This document shows, one piece after another, positions 1 to 6,729 of a stretch of DNA of 14,948 nucleotides. Under the pieces are notes generated by a model. That model was not told the DNA's origin. It did no database searches and worked only from the letters and a program-made list of their open reading frames with translations. The stretch lies in contig CAYJMQ010000046.1 of the NCBI GenBank assembly GCA_964371555.1, positions 1 through 14,948 of the forward strand, read 5' to 3'. The stretch is from CAYJMQ01 sp964371555. Lineage in GTDB: Bacteria; Bdellovibrionota; JACOXK01; 2-02-FULL-40-11. Both the position numbers and the translations under genes were made by a program. Numbering within the stretch: position 1 is the stretch's first letter; every line of letters begins with the position of its first letter.

Positions 1-378
1 GCCGATGAGCGGTTCATACATCGTATCTTTAAGTCTCAAATTTGGCATGCCGATCCAAAACCGGGACCTGTCCTCTTCAAGCTGTTTTCTTTGTTCCATT
101 TTTTTGTTTCTTTCCCGCGACAATGTCCACCTGAGAGACTGAAGGTCATAAGAGAATGCGTCAAATGCTTTTTGAAACCGCAATGCATCCGAAGGCTGAA
201 GTAGACAAATGCCGGTCACTTCTTTTTTATCATCTTTATCATCGGCGAGGGCGGGGGCGGGGACACTCAGCCAGAAGACCAGAAGATAAAAAAGAAGACC
301 AGCCAGCCCGCTAGCCAGCCAGTTAGCCAGGCAGCTATAAAGACCGATCATAAGTTTCTCTTTGCGTTTCGTCTTCAT
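1..378 (-). CDS. Secreted/envelope protein of unknown function, 5' part only (3' end outside window)
   Basis: Reading leftward from ATG at 378, 126 codons stay open to the window edge. The first residues are Lys/Arg-rich (MKTKRKEK). A long hydrophobic stretch follows to about residue 45, ending in a signal-peptidase-like ALA before an acidic/basic run (DDKDDKKE), so export is likely. The visible mature part includes a single Cys and a charged, probably helical segment at about residues 85-105. An AGGGGA Shine-Dalgarno site lies 8 nt before the ATG, which supports this start; a second in-frame ATG at codon 10 is possible. The signal-peptide core is made of three near-identical 12-nt units (SCLA, NWLA, SGLA). 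I do not recognise the family. Confidence 0.65.
   Translation of the reverse strand, partial: MKTKRKEKLMIGLYSCLANWLASGLAGLLFYLLVFWLSVPAPALADDKDDKKEVTGICLLQPSDALRFQKAFDAFSYDLQSLRWTLSRERNKKMEQRKQLEEDRSRFWIGMPNLRLKDTMYEPLIG
301..336. repeat. 3 x 12-bp imperfect tandem repeat inside a signal-peptide core
   Basis: On the + strand the units are AGCCAGCCCGCT, AGCCAGCCAGTT and AGCCAGGCAGCT. On the coding (-) strand they encode SCLA, NWLA and SGLA, so the repeat lengthens the hydrophobic core without breaking frame. An 8-bp duplication, CCAGAAGA twice at 271-286, lies just beside it. Confidence 0.75.
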
Positions 379-461
379 TATATGAGTCCCCTATTTTGTA
401 AAGAATCTTTCCCCTTTGCCCTTATTAAAAGAGCAAAAAGCGTGCCACAGTAAATCCGGGA

Positions 462-490
462 GTATTTTAAAAATACATTTGAATTCAAAT
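462..490. promoter_or_regulatory. Two abutting palindromes in the greA upstream gap
   Basis: GTATTTTAAAAATAC (462-476) is a 6-bp inverted repeat around 3 nt. It is followed directly by the perfect 14-bp palindrome ATTTGAATTCAAAT (477-490). The outer arms AGTATTT (461-467) and AAATACT (487-493) could also pair with each other. The gap 379-591 is AT-rich and lies between divergent genes, so an operator or promoter role is possible. No regulator can be named, and AT-rich DNA gives palindromes easily. Confidence 0.3.
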
Positions 491-573
491 ACTTATAAAT
501 TTTTATGATGAATAAAACATGAGAACATCATTAGAGAAAAATTAAATTTGTTGATGTTTTAAACATGTGGCTG

Positions 574-582
574 TGCTATAAA
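574..582 (+). promoter_or_regulatory. Candidate extended -10 element for greA
   Basis: TGC-TATAAA forms an extended -10 (TGn plus a hexamer close to TATAAT). A weak -35 candidate, TTGATG, is at 551-556 with an overlong 20-nt spacer. A 13-nt palindrome, ATGTTTTAAACAT (554-566), covers the -35 zone. Transcription would start near 589-590, directly before the GTG at 592, giving an almost leaderless message. This is inference from sequence only. Confidence 0.3.
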
Positions 583-591
583 CCCTTCATT

Positions 592-1065
592 GTGCAAAAA
601 GAGCCAATTACGTTAGGGGGATTGGAAAGACTTCGAGCGGAAATTCACCGATTGAAGACCAAAGAACGCCCGCAGATTATCAAGGCGATAGCGGAAGCAA
701 GGGCCCATGGGGATCTTAAGGAAAATGCGGAATATGCGGCTGCCAAAGAAAAACAGGGGCTTTTTGAGGCGCGCGTGAGAGATCTCGAGCAGCTTTTGGC
801 GACAGCAGAGGTCATTGATCCCAAGACGATTCGCTCCGAGACAATTGCGTTTGGCGCCACCGTGACCGTTTTTGATGCCAATATTCAAAAAGAACGAAGA
901 TTTCAAATTGTCGGTAGATTTGAAACCGATATCCATTCTGGAAAAATTCCGATTGCTTCTCCTATCGCCCGGGCATTGATTGGAAAAAGGGTTGGGGATC
1001 TGGCAGAGATTCAGGTTCCCAAAGGGCTCCAGGAGTTTGAGGTTTTAAAAATAGAGTATTTTTAG
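592..1065 (+). CDS. greA: Transcription elongation factor GreA
   Basis: GreA binds RNA polymerase in the cytoplasm, reaches through the secondary channel and stimulates cleavage of backtracked transcripts. The N-terminal coiled coil (about residues 1-75) contains the family signature from ERPQIIKAIAEARAHGD into the ENAEY block. Tip residues fall at Asp41 and Glu44, exactly the usual GreA numbering, when the GTG at 592 is the start. The C-terminal FKBP-like domain ends with GKRVGDLAEIQVPKG. I prefer GTG 592 (157 residues, against about 158 for the family) over the in-frame ATG at 565, which adds nine unrelated residues and would lie upstream of the candidate -10. No Shine-Dalgarno site is visible for either start. 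It is a single gene, followed 15 bp later by the next unit's promoter. Confidence 0.93.
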   Translation: MQKEPITLGGLERLRAEIHRLKTKERPQIIKAIAEARAHGDLKENAEYAAAKEKQGLFEARVRDLEQLLATAEVIDPKTIRSETIAFGATVTVFDANIQKERRFQIVGRFETDIHSGKIPIASPIARALIGKRVGDLAEIQVPKGLQEFEVLKIEYF

Positions 1066-1080
1066 GCTTTTCCCCGCCCA

Positions 1081-1109
1081 TTGACATGCCATCCTCTCGC
1101 TGATATCTG
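1081..1109 (+). promoter_or_regulatory. Sigma-70-type promoter for the 1154-4702 unit
   Basis: A perfect -35 hexamer TTGACA (1081-1086) is separated by 17 nt from TATCTG (1104-1109), which is preceded by TGA, giving an extended -10. The predicted transcript starts near 1116 and leaves a leader of about 38 nt with a strong AAGGGGGG ribosome binding site (1141-1148 region) before ATG 1154. It is the best-matching promoter in the window. Confidence 0.6.
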
Positions 1110-1153
1110 AAGCCAAACCATCCAAAGGGGCAAAGGGAGCAAGGGGGGATCTC

Positions 1154-2500
1154 ATGAAAAAAATTCTTATCTGTTTTTTTACGTGTTTTTTTACGGTGTC
1201 ATTTCCTTTCATCATTTTTTCTGATGAAAAAGAAGAGGCCGCAACGGTTACTTCTCAATTGCCAGAGAATGACGATCCAGGGAATGATGACCAGCGTCAT
1301 CGGCCAAAGCCATCTCACTTTAATCGCAAATTACCTACGGGACTTAAGACAACCATGGAAACAGATCTCGGTGTCGGCGGTTTTAATGTTGGCGGATTTA
1401 AATTTCATGAAATCGGAAAATCCTTCGATGCTCAGGCGATTGCCGGTGGGAAGGTGGCGGTTTTTTCAAGTGAGCGTTCCGGGGATCAGAAAAACCGCGC
1501 GGCGCTGATTACACGTTTAAATATTCAATTCGGGGCGCTGAGTTCTGAACTCCAACTGAACTTTACCAAAGCATTTTCGAGGGCGCTGTATCATAAATTC
1601 AAGGAGCAGGGAGATGTGCAGGCGACCAACCTCGATCGCGATCCAGCCGAAGCAACCCTTGAAAAACTGACGGCGCGCTGGGATGCCTTTTCCGTTGAAG
1701 GAGAGGGGGGGGTCAGAATTGTTTCTGTTTCTGTGGTGGCGGGGCGCGATCAGGCGACCCCGGTCGGAAATTTTGTTTCAGTATATAGAACAGGAACGCC
1801 CGCCATTCAAAGCGACAAGCTCAACCAGACGGACTTAGTCAAAGTTGTTCTCGAGGTTTTTCGCAATACCGTTGTTGAATTTGTAACCTATGGTTATGAT
1901 GTGCTTCAATATCCAGGAGATAGCGACCGTGATTTTAATCAAATTAAACAGGAAGGAAATGGGAGCCGCGCGATCAATATTAAACACACGATTGATGATT
2001 TTTTTGGCGGGGAGCTGACCCTCTATCTCAGCTACGCATCATCTGAAGAAGGCTTTGTAAATGTAAATCGCGAAATCGATCGTCAGCGTCCTGCCCAGGA
2101 AACGTATGCCGCCGGCGCCCGTTATGTTTACATCGTAAAAATTCTTCCGGGAAGATTCACCGCGGCCGCTGAATACGCGCATCAGTCGAATCAGACAAAA
2201 AAAGATGAAGATGCCGTCAGTGGGAGCGTTGAATTTGATAGCTTTGAGTACCCCATCTCAGGCTATGCAACGGTCGATTGGCAGAGAACGCTCTTCAAGG
2301 ATGAAGATGGACTGACATGGACGATTGGGGCCGCCTATCACCTTTTTGATAATATGGATCTTTTTCTTGAGCTTGAATATGTCGATCCGGAAATCGCGCG
2401 CGAGGGAGAGGACAAACTTCAATTTAACTATGGATTTGCGATTTCACCCAGCCCCTTTGCGGTCGATTTGACGCCAGACGAAGAAAAACGTCATGAGTAG
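1154..2500 (+). CDS. Secreted, probably outer-membrane beta-barrel protein, family not recognised
   Basis: This is a 448-residue protein with a clear N-terminal signal peptide: a Lys-Lys start and a Phe/Ile/Cys-rich core to about residue 23. An acidic, Asn/Pro-rich low-complexity segment follows (about 24-60). From about residue 60 on, the sequence alternates short amphipathic stretches with Gly, Asp and aromatic residues (for example ELTLYLSYAS, RFTAAAEYAH, LTWTIGAAYHLF, MDLFLELEYV), the look of an outer-membrane barrel. Against a classical porin, it does not end in Phe: a charged tail (DEEKRHE) follows the last strand-like segment. The start has a strong AAGGGGGG site. The stop overlaps the next start by 8 nt (ATGAGTAG), so translation is probably coupled. 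The barrel call rests on pattern only. Confidence 0.6.
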   Translation: MKKILICFFTCFFTVSFPFIIFSDEKEEAATVTSQLPENDDPGNDDQRHRPKPSHFNRKLPTGLKTTMETDLGVGGFNVGGFKFHEIGKSFDAQAIAGGKVAVFSSERSGDQKNRAALITRLNIQFGALSSELQLNFTKAFSRALYHKFKEQGDVQATNLDRDPAEATLEKLTARWDAFSVEGEGGVRIVSVSVVAGRDQATPVGNFVSVYRTGTPAIQSDKLNQTDLVKVVLEVFRNTVVEFVTYGYDVLQYPGDSDRDFNQIKQEGNGSRAINIKHTIDDFFGGELTLYLSYASSEEGFVNVNREIDRQRPAQETYAAGARYVYIVKILPGRFTAAAEYAHQSNQTKKDEDAVSGSVEFDSFEYPISGYATVDWQRTLFKDEDGLTWTIGAAYHLFDNMDLFLELEYVDPEIAREGEDKLQFNYGFAISPSPFAVDLTPDEEKRHE

Positions 2501-3791
2501 CCGTTTATGGATGGGTTTTTTTTTATGTATCGCCGGATCCTCTTCTTTATATGCTGAAGAAATAAATTACAGCGTTGGCACTGTCTCACTTCGATCTGTT
2601 TCCCAGGCAGTTTCCCGGGCAACAAAATCAAAATTTGAAAAAATAATTCTTGGGTCCGAGGTGGAGAAAGCCAGGTCTCAGGGAGATTCCATTCAAAAGG
2701 CATTCTCAAGGATTGTGCTTGCGGCGCTTCTCGATTTTAAGGCGGAAGAATTTTTATTTTATCCCCATGTTCCAAAATACCGGGTCGATTACGCGCTGGA
2801 TGCGATTTTTATGAATCGGGAGGATCCTTTGTCCGACCGTCTGAAAACATACGAGTCAATGAAAAAGCCAGAGGAAAAATATGACCCGTGGCATTTTCAA
2901 ATTACATGGAACGAAAAACTGCCGGAATATTTAATCGATCCCGCTATCCATGACCAGGAATGGGAGGGGGTAGAACTGAGATGGATATCGCTCCCCCCAA
3001 CCCTGCGCGCATTCGAAGAAAGTGTCAGACAAAAATTGGACCGGATTTATCATTCGATGGTCAGAAGAAAAGTGATTGCAGGGATTATGAAAGAGAAATG
3101 GGGCGCTCAAGTCATTTCGCCAGACTTAATGTTTCAATATTATGAGAAAAATTGGCCATATTTTCCCGAAGAGCTTTTTCGATCACGGGTTTTGGAAATT
3201 ACAGCGGATCGGGAGGATATTGACCGGATTCTCACAATCTTTAGGGAACGCGAGGCTTATTATTGGGAAAAATTTGAGGAAAAATCTGAAAAGTCGAATA
3301 CGAAAGATTTAAAGTTGGTTCAAGAATTAAGGCGTTCCTTTTCAGCCGACTTTTCAGATCAGATCAAAGGGGTTGAGGAACATGAAGTTGATTTTACTTC
3401 TCATTTTACTTCCCAGGGCTCTAAACAGGATCTTTATTTATTTTCGGTGTCAGCGGAAACAGAAACAACCTTGATACCCTTTACTGAATTTAGGGATGAG
3501 AATGGAAAGTATCGTCTGTGGATTTTAAAAGAAAAAGGGGTCCCTTTTGTAGACAGCGCTGTTCAGCGATTTATACGAAATCAATTTGCCGCTCTCAAAC
3601 GGAAAGATGTGTTGATTCAATGGATTCGGGAAGTTCTGCGTGATACGAATCTCACATTTTCAGATCGTATTCTTGGGGATTCGGCCAGTCCTTTGTCATC
3701 GTTTCAAATATCGGATATCGAAAATCAGATTCTTCCAGCTTTAGAGGTTGAACTTGAAAAAATATTTGAAATCGAGTTTATTTGTATTTAG
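2493..3791 (+). CDS. Secreted protein with faint SurA/PpiC-like features; possible periplasmic chaperone
   Basis: This is a 432-residue protein with a signal peptide ending SLYA-EE (cleavage after about residue 21). Residues 65-90 (AFSRIVLAALLDFKAEEF) recall the helical N-domain of SurA-type chaperones. Residues 207-250 have the shape seen at the start of parvulin/PpiC domains: a turn, YYEKN, a PEE, an Arg-rich strand, then a helix with ITADREDIDRILTIF. Residues 350-390 resemble the C-terminal helix of that family. The usual parvulin core after the first helix is not recognisable, so isomerase activity looks unlikely. It overlaps the barrel-like gene upstream by 8 nt and has no strong Shine-Dalgarno site, pointing to coupled translation. 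A dedicated folding factor for that protein is an inference. It could also be an unrelated coiled, helical periplasmic protein. Confidence 0.5.
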   Translation: MSSRLWMGFFLCIAGSSSLYAEEINYSVGTVSLRSVSQAVSRATKSKFEKIILGSEVEKARSQGDSIQKAFSRIVLAALLDFKAEEFLFYPHVPKYRVDYALDAIFMNREDPLSDRLKTYESMKKPEEKYDPWHFQITWNEKLPEYLIDPAIHDQEWEGVELRWISLPPTLRAFEESVRQKLDRIYHSMVRRKVIAGIMKEKWGAQVISPDLMFQYYEKNWPYFPEELFRSRVLEITADREDIDRILTIFREREAYYWEKFEEKSEKSNTKDLKLVQELRRSFSADFSDQIKGVEEHEVDFTSHFTSQGSKQDLYLFSVSAETETTLIPFTEFRDENGKYRLWILKEKGVPFVDSAVQRFIRNQFAALKRKDVLIQWIREVLRDTNLTFSDRILGDSASPLSSFQISDIENQILPALEVELEKIFEIEFICI

Positions 3792-3802
3792 TCAAATCAA
3801 TT

Positions 3803-4702
3803 ATGCGGATAGCTTCCCTTTTAGCGAGTAATACAGAGATTGCGTTTGCACTGGGGCTGGCAGACCAGATTGTGGGGGTTTCCCATGAATGCGACCATCC
3901 GAAAGAAGCCAAAACAAAGACGGTTCTTACCAAAAGCAAAGTAGATCCTCACAAAAAGAGCGCTGAAATTGATGAGGACGTTAAAAATGTTTTACGGCTC
4001 GGCTTGAGTGTTTATGAGGTCGATCTTGAAAAGCTCAAAGAGGCAAAGCCCGATCTGATTTTGACGCAGGATCAATGTGAAGTATGCGCGGTCTCATTGA
4101 AAGATGTGGAGCGGGCATTGCATGAACATATCTGCGACGCAAAAGTGATTAGCTTGAAGCCAATGGTATTTGATGATCTCTTCAAAGATATTCAGACGAT
4201 TGCTGATGCAACGAATCGGCCATCAGAGGCTGAAGGGATGATTCAGGATCTCAAACGGAGGGTTCTTCAAGTCTATCAGAAGACAAAAAATTTAAAAAAA
4301 CCGCGCGTTGCCTGCATTGAGTGGATGAAACCGCTGATGGCCGCCGGAAATTGGGTTCCTGAAATGATTGAAATGGCTGGAGGGATATCGGTCTGGGGTT
4401 TGATGGGGGGGCATTCAACGGTTTCAACCTTTCATGAGCTTTCTGATCTCAATCCGGATAAGATCGTGATTTCCCCCTGTGGTTTTAAACTCGAGCAGAC
4501 GAAGGCCGATCTTCATTATTTGACGGAGGAGGAATCGTGGGGGAGTCTTGACGCGGTTCGGCGCCATGAGGTTTATCTGGTTGACGGGAATGCTTATTTC
4601 AATCGACCCAGCCAGCGCCTCGTCGATTCTCTGGAGATACTGGCAGAAATCATCCATCCTCGTCTGTATCTTAAGATGAGGCAATTTGCGGTACGATTGT
4701 AA
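3803..4702 (+). CDS. BtuF-like (cobalamin-type) substrate-binding-protein homologue without signal peptide
   Basis: The 299-residue product matches the COG0614/BtuF-type binding-protein fold. It opens MRIASLLASNTEIAFALGL, has SHECDHP at 27-33, the QDQCEVCAV block with Cys92-x2-Cys95, WVPEMIEMAGG at 184-194 and SPCGF at 224-228. These blocks mark the branch usually annotated cobalamin-binding protein. I chose ATG 3803 over the upstream in-frame TTG 3782 because family members begin at this MRI-type N-terminus. No signal peptide or lipobox is present and no permease or ATPase gene is nearby, so the protein is probably cytoplasmic and not a working importer subunit. It lies 11 bp after the preceding stop, in the same unit, and ends 4 bp from the convergent flavin-reductase-like gene. 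The ligand is unproven. Confidence 0.75.
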   Translation: MRIASLLASNTEIAFALGLADQIVGVSHECDHPKEAKTKTVLTKSKVDPHKKSAEIDEDVKNVLRLGLSVYEVDLEKLKEAKPDLILTQDQCEVCAVSLKDVERALHEHICDAKVISLKPMVFDDLFKDIQTIADATNRPSEAEGMIQDLKRRVLQVYQKTKNLKKPRVACIEWMKPLMAAGNWVPEMIEMAGGISVWGLMGGHSTVSTFHELSDLNPDKIVISPCGFKLEQTKADLHYLTEEESWGSLDAVRRHEVYLVDGNAYFNRPSQRLVDSLEILAEIIHPRLYLKMRQFAVRL

Positions 4703-4706
4703 GGCA

Positions 4707-5681
4707 TTACCAGTCCAGTTGACTATAGAGCGCTGCCTTCCAGGCAAAATCTGAATCACTCTTTTCGATCGCCGTCTTAGCTGAAAGTTCCATGAAAAGC
4801 TGTGACTTTGGGTGCTTTTTTTTCTGAAGGGAGAGCGCCGCGGCAAACATGTTCCGATAGTCGAGCTGTCTTTTAAATCGGTGAAACATCTCCGGCGTCG
4901 ATTCGAGAGGAGGGAAGCTTTTTACGAATTCTAAAACCGCTTCCTTCGATGGAATTTTTTCTATATTCCCAAATCGCCCGAGATTGTTTGCGGAAAAAAC
5001 ATGCGATCTTTTCATAAATTCCGGAAGCTGGTCATAGCCGATCCCTTTCGTCATCAACGGTTTGGGAACCTCAAAAAGGGCAGAACCACTCGCCCGCGCA
5101 TAAAACTCCCCGCCGCATCTGCCGACAAGATCGAGGAGATCGGGGTGAATAATGCCATCCTTAAAAACATCTTCGGCAACATGAAACACAAGGACTTCAC
5201 AAAGCGCCAGATTTCCGGAACCTTTTTTTTCACCCAGATGAATCATATCGTAAAGCCTGCATTCCATTTGAAACGGCGACTCTTTGACCCGTTTCGGTTT
5301 AACAGCAACGGAATCGAGAGGGGTTAGCCCGCTTTTGACAAATTCATCGACGCCGCGTTCATATTCCGTTGAAGAGAGATTCACCTGTTCCACCATGTCA
5401 AAAGTAACCGCCTGGATCACACACTCTTTTGTTTCCATCAGATTGTAATAGGTATCTTTGAGAGAGGCATCCCGTCCCCGCCTTGCCGGGCAAAAGGCAA
5501 CGATCGGCGGATTTGAGCCAAAGGCGTTGAAAAATGAAAAGGGGGAAAGATTTGAAATTCCTTCCTTTGTAATGGTAGAAACCAGCGCAATCGGCCGGGG
5601 ACCGACTCCCCCCAAAAAGAGTTTCAGCGAATCTGTGGGTGAAAGGTCTTTTGAATGAAACTCAAGCATCTCTTTAGACAT
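4707..5681 (-). CDS. Flavin reductase-like (DIM6/NTAB family) FMN-binding protein with C-terminal extension
   Basis: The product has 324 residues from ATG 5681. Residues 25-65 carry the flavin-binding pattern of the family (PRPIALVSTITKEG, then NLSPFSFFNAFGSNPPIVAF), and residues 66-170 continue the split-barrel domain. From about residue 200 a C-terminal region of over 100 residues is not part of the usual roughly 200-residue domain; it includes PKPLMTKGIGYDQLPEFM and a helical end. The ATG overlaps the preceding gene's stop by 8 nt (ATGTCTAA), which fixes the start and implies translational coupling. It is the last gene of the tyrosine-degradation unit. A flavin reductase or FMN oxidoreductase in that pathway is inferred from context only. 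Confidence 0.8.
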   Translation of the reverse strand: MSKEMLEFHSKDLSPTDSLKLFLGGVGPRPIALVSTITKEGISNLSPFSFFNAFGSNPPIVAFCPARRGRDASLKDTYYNLMETKECVIQAVTFDMVEQVNLSSTEYERGVDEFVKSGLTPLDSVAVKPKRVKESPFQMECRLYDMIHLGEKKGSGNLALCEVLVFHVAEDVFKDGIIHPDLLDLVGRCGGEFYARASGSALFEVPKPLMTKGIGYDQLPEFMKRSHVFSANNLGRFGNIEKIPSKEAVLEFVKSFPPLESTPEMFHRFKRQLDYRNMFAAALSLQKKKHPKSQLFMELSAKTAIEKSDSDFAWKAALYSQLDW

Positions 5682-6717
5682 TCTTTTTCTTTTCCAAAAT
5701 TGAATAATGTTTCTTAGGGGGAAGAATTGTGTTTTTAAGCCTCCCCAGACCTGTAATTTCAAGTTCTATCGTATCGCCCCCCTTGAGCCAGACAGGGGTG
5801 AATTTCCCCCCTTTTTGTTCTGCCTCCCGCGCCCAGGTTCCATTGAGTTCCATATAGCAGCCGGTTCCGACAGTTCCGGAACCAATAACATCACCGGGAA
5901 AAATTTCAACCCCATAAGAGACGCGTTCGATGATTTCCGCGAATGTCCAATTCATCTCTTTCATATTTCCTTCGGAGATGAGTTTGCCATTGTGATAGGC
6001 CTTCATGGGAAGATCATACCTGTTTCCGACAGCGGTTTTGATTTCAAAGGGTTTGAGTTCGTCAACGGTAACAAGCCAGGGCCCCATCGCTGTCGCAAAG
6101 TCTTTTCCTTTGGAGGGACCGAGGTTTAACTTCATCTCTTCGGCTTGAAGCTCTCTTGCGGAAAAATCGTTCATAATTGTGAAACCGGCTATGTAGGCAT
6201 CGGCCTCTTTCGAATCTATATTTTTTCCGTGTCGTCCAATGATTGCCGCAATTTCCAGTTCAAAGTCTAGCTTTTGAAGATGATCGCTCTCAACAACCAC
6301 ATCCCCCTCCCCAACAACTGCGTTATGATTTGTATAATAGAATACCGGGAACTGATCAAATTCCGGAATCATCTGAAGCCCGCGATTTCTGCGCGCGGAT
6401 TCCACATGCTGTCTAAAGGCATAAGCATCCCGCATGGAAGGGGGGTGGGGGAGAGGGGCAAGGAACTTTAAAATTTTTGGGGAAATTTTTTGGGTTTGGC
6501 TTGCCGGGCTAAATCGTTTGGGTTCTTTAAGAATGGTCTGAAACACTTTAAGGGCGAGTTTCATTGTTTTATTTTCACCGAGCAAAAGACTCTCAACAGT
6601 CGATGGGAGACGAATAGATAATTTTTTGGCCGATTTTTCCAAATCGAAAAGTTGGTCATTCAGCCAAAAACCAGCCCGTTCTTCTTTTTTTGAGGTGAGA
6701 TATGAAACAAACTTCAT
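5674..6717 (-). CDS. Fumarylacetoacetate hydrolase family protein
   Basis: This 347-residue enzyme of the FAH superfamily would catalyse the last step of tyrosine degradation, fumarylacetoacetate to fumarate plus acetoacetate. Metal-ligand residues are visible: Asp151-x-Glu153-x-Glu155 (LDFELEIAAIIGR) and Asp184 (MNDFSARELQ). KGKDF (203-207) and GDVIGSGTVGTGC (275-287) are further family blocks, and RDAYAFRQHVE (97-107) precedes the core. The gene lies 12 nt after the hppD stop and overlaps the flavin-reductase-like gene by 8 nt, so the three are very likely cotranscribed. The superfamily also includes decarboxylases and pyruvate hydrolases; the hppD neighbour is what favours FAH. The Shine-Dalgarno site is weak. 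Confidence 0.88.
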   Translation of the reverse strand: MKFVSYLTSKKEERAGFWLNDQLFDLEKSAKKLSIRLPSTVESLLLGENKTMKLALKVFQTILKEPKRFSPASQTQKISPKILKFLAPLPHPPSMRDAYAFRQHVESARRNRGLQMIPEFDQFPVFYYTNHNAVVGEGDVVVESDHLQKLDFELEIAAIIGRHGKNIDSKEADAYIAGFTIMNDFSARELQAEEMKLNLGPSKGKDFATAMGPWLVTVDELKPFEIKTAVGNRYDLPMKAYHNGKLISEGNMKEMNWTFAEIIERVSYGVEIFPGDVIGSGTVGTGCYMELNGTWAREAEQKGGKFTPVWLKGGDTIELEITGLGRLKNTILPPKKHYSILEKKKNV

Positions 6718-6729
6718 GTTAGCGGGTGA

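Noticed and set aside
565..591. ATG at 565 as the greA start
   Set aside because: It adds MWLCYKPFI, which is foreign to GreA, shifts the tip residues off their usual numbers, and would precede the likely -10 element.
1066..1140. Terminator after greA
   Set aside because: CTTTTCCCC and a later GGGGCAAAGG are only loosely complementary and far apart, and the promoter at 1081-1109 lies between them.
4424..4846. - strand frame across the convergent junction at 4702-4707
   Set aside because: It overlaps two well-supported genes in the wrong frame and shows no domain.
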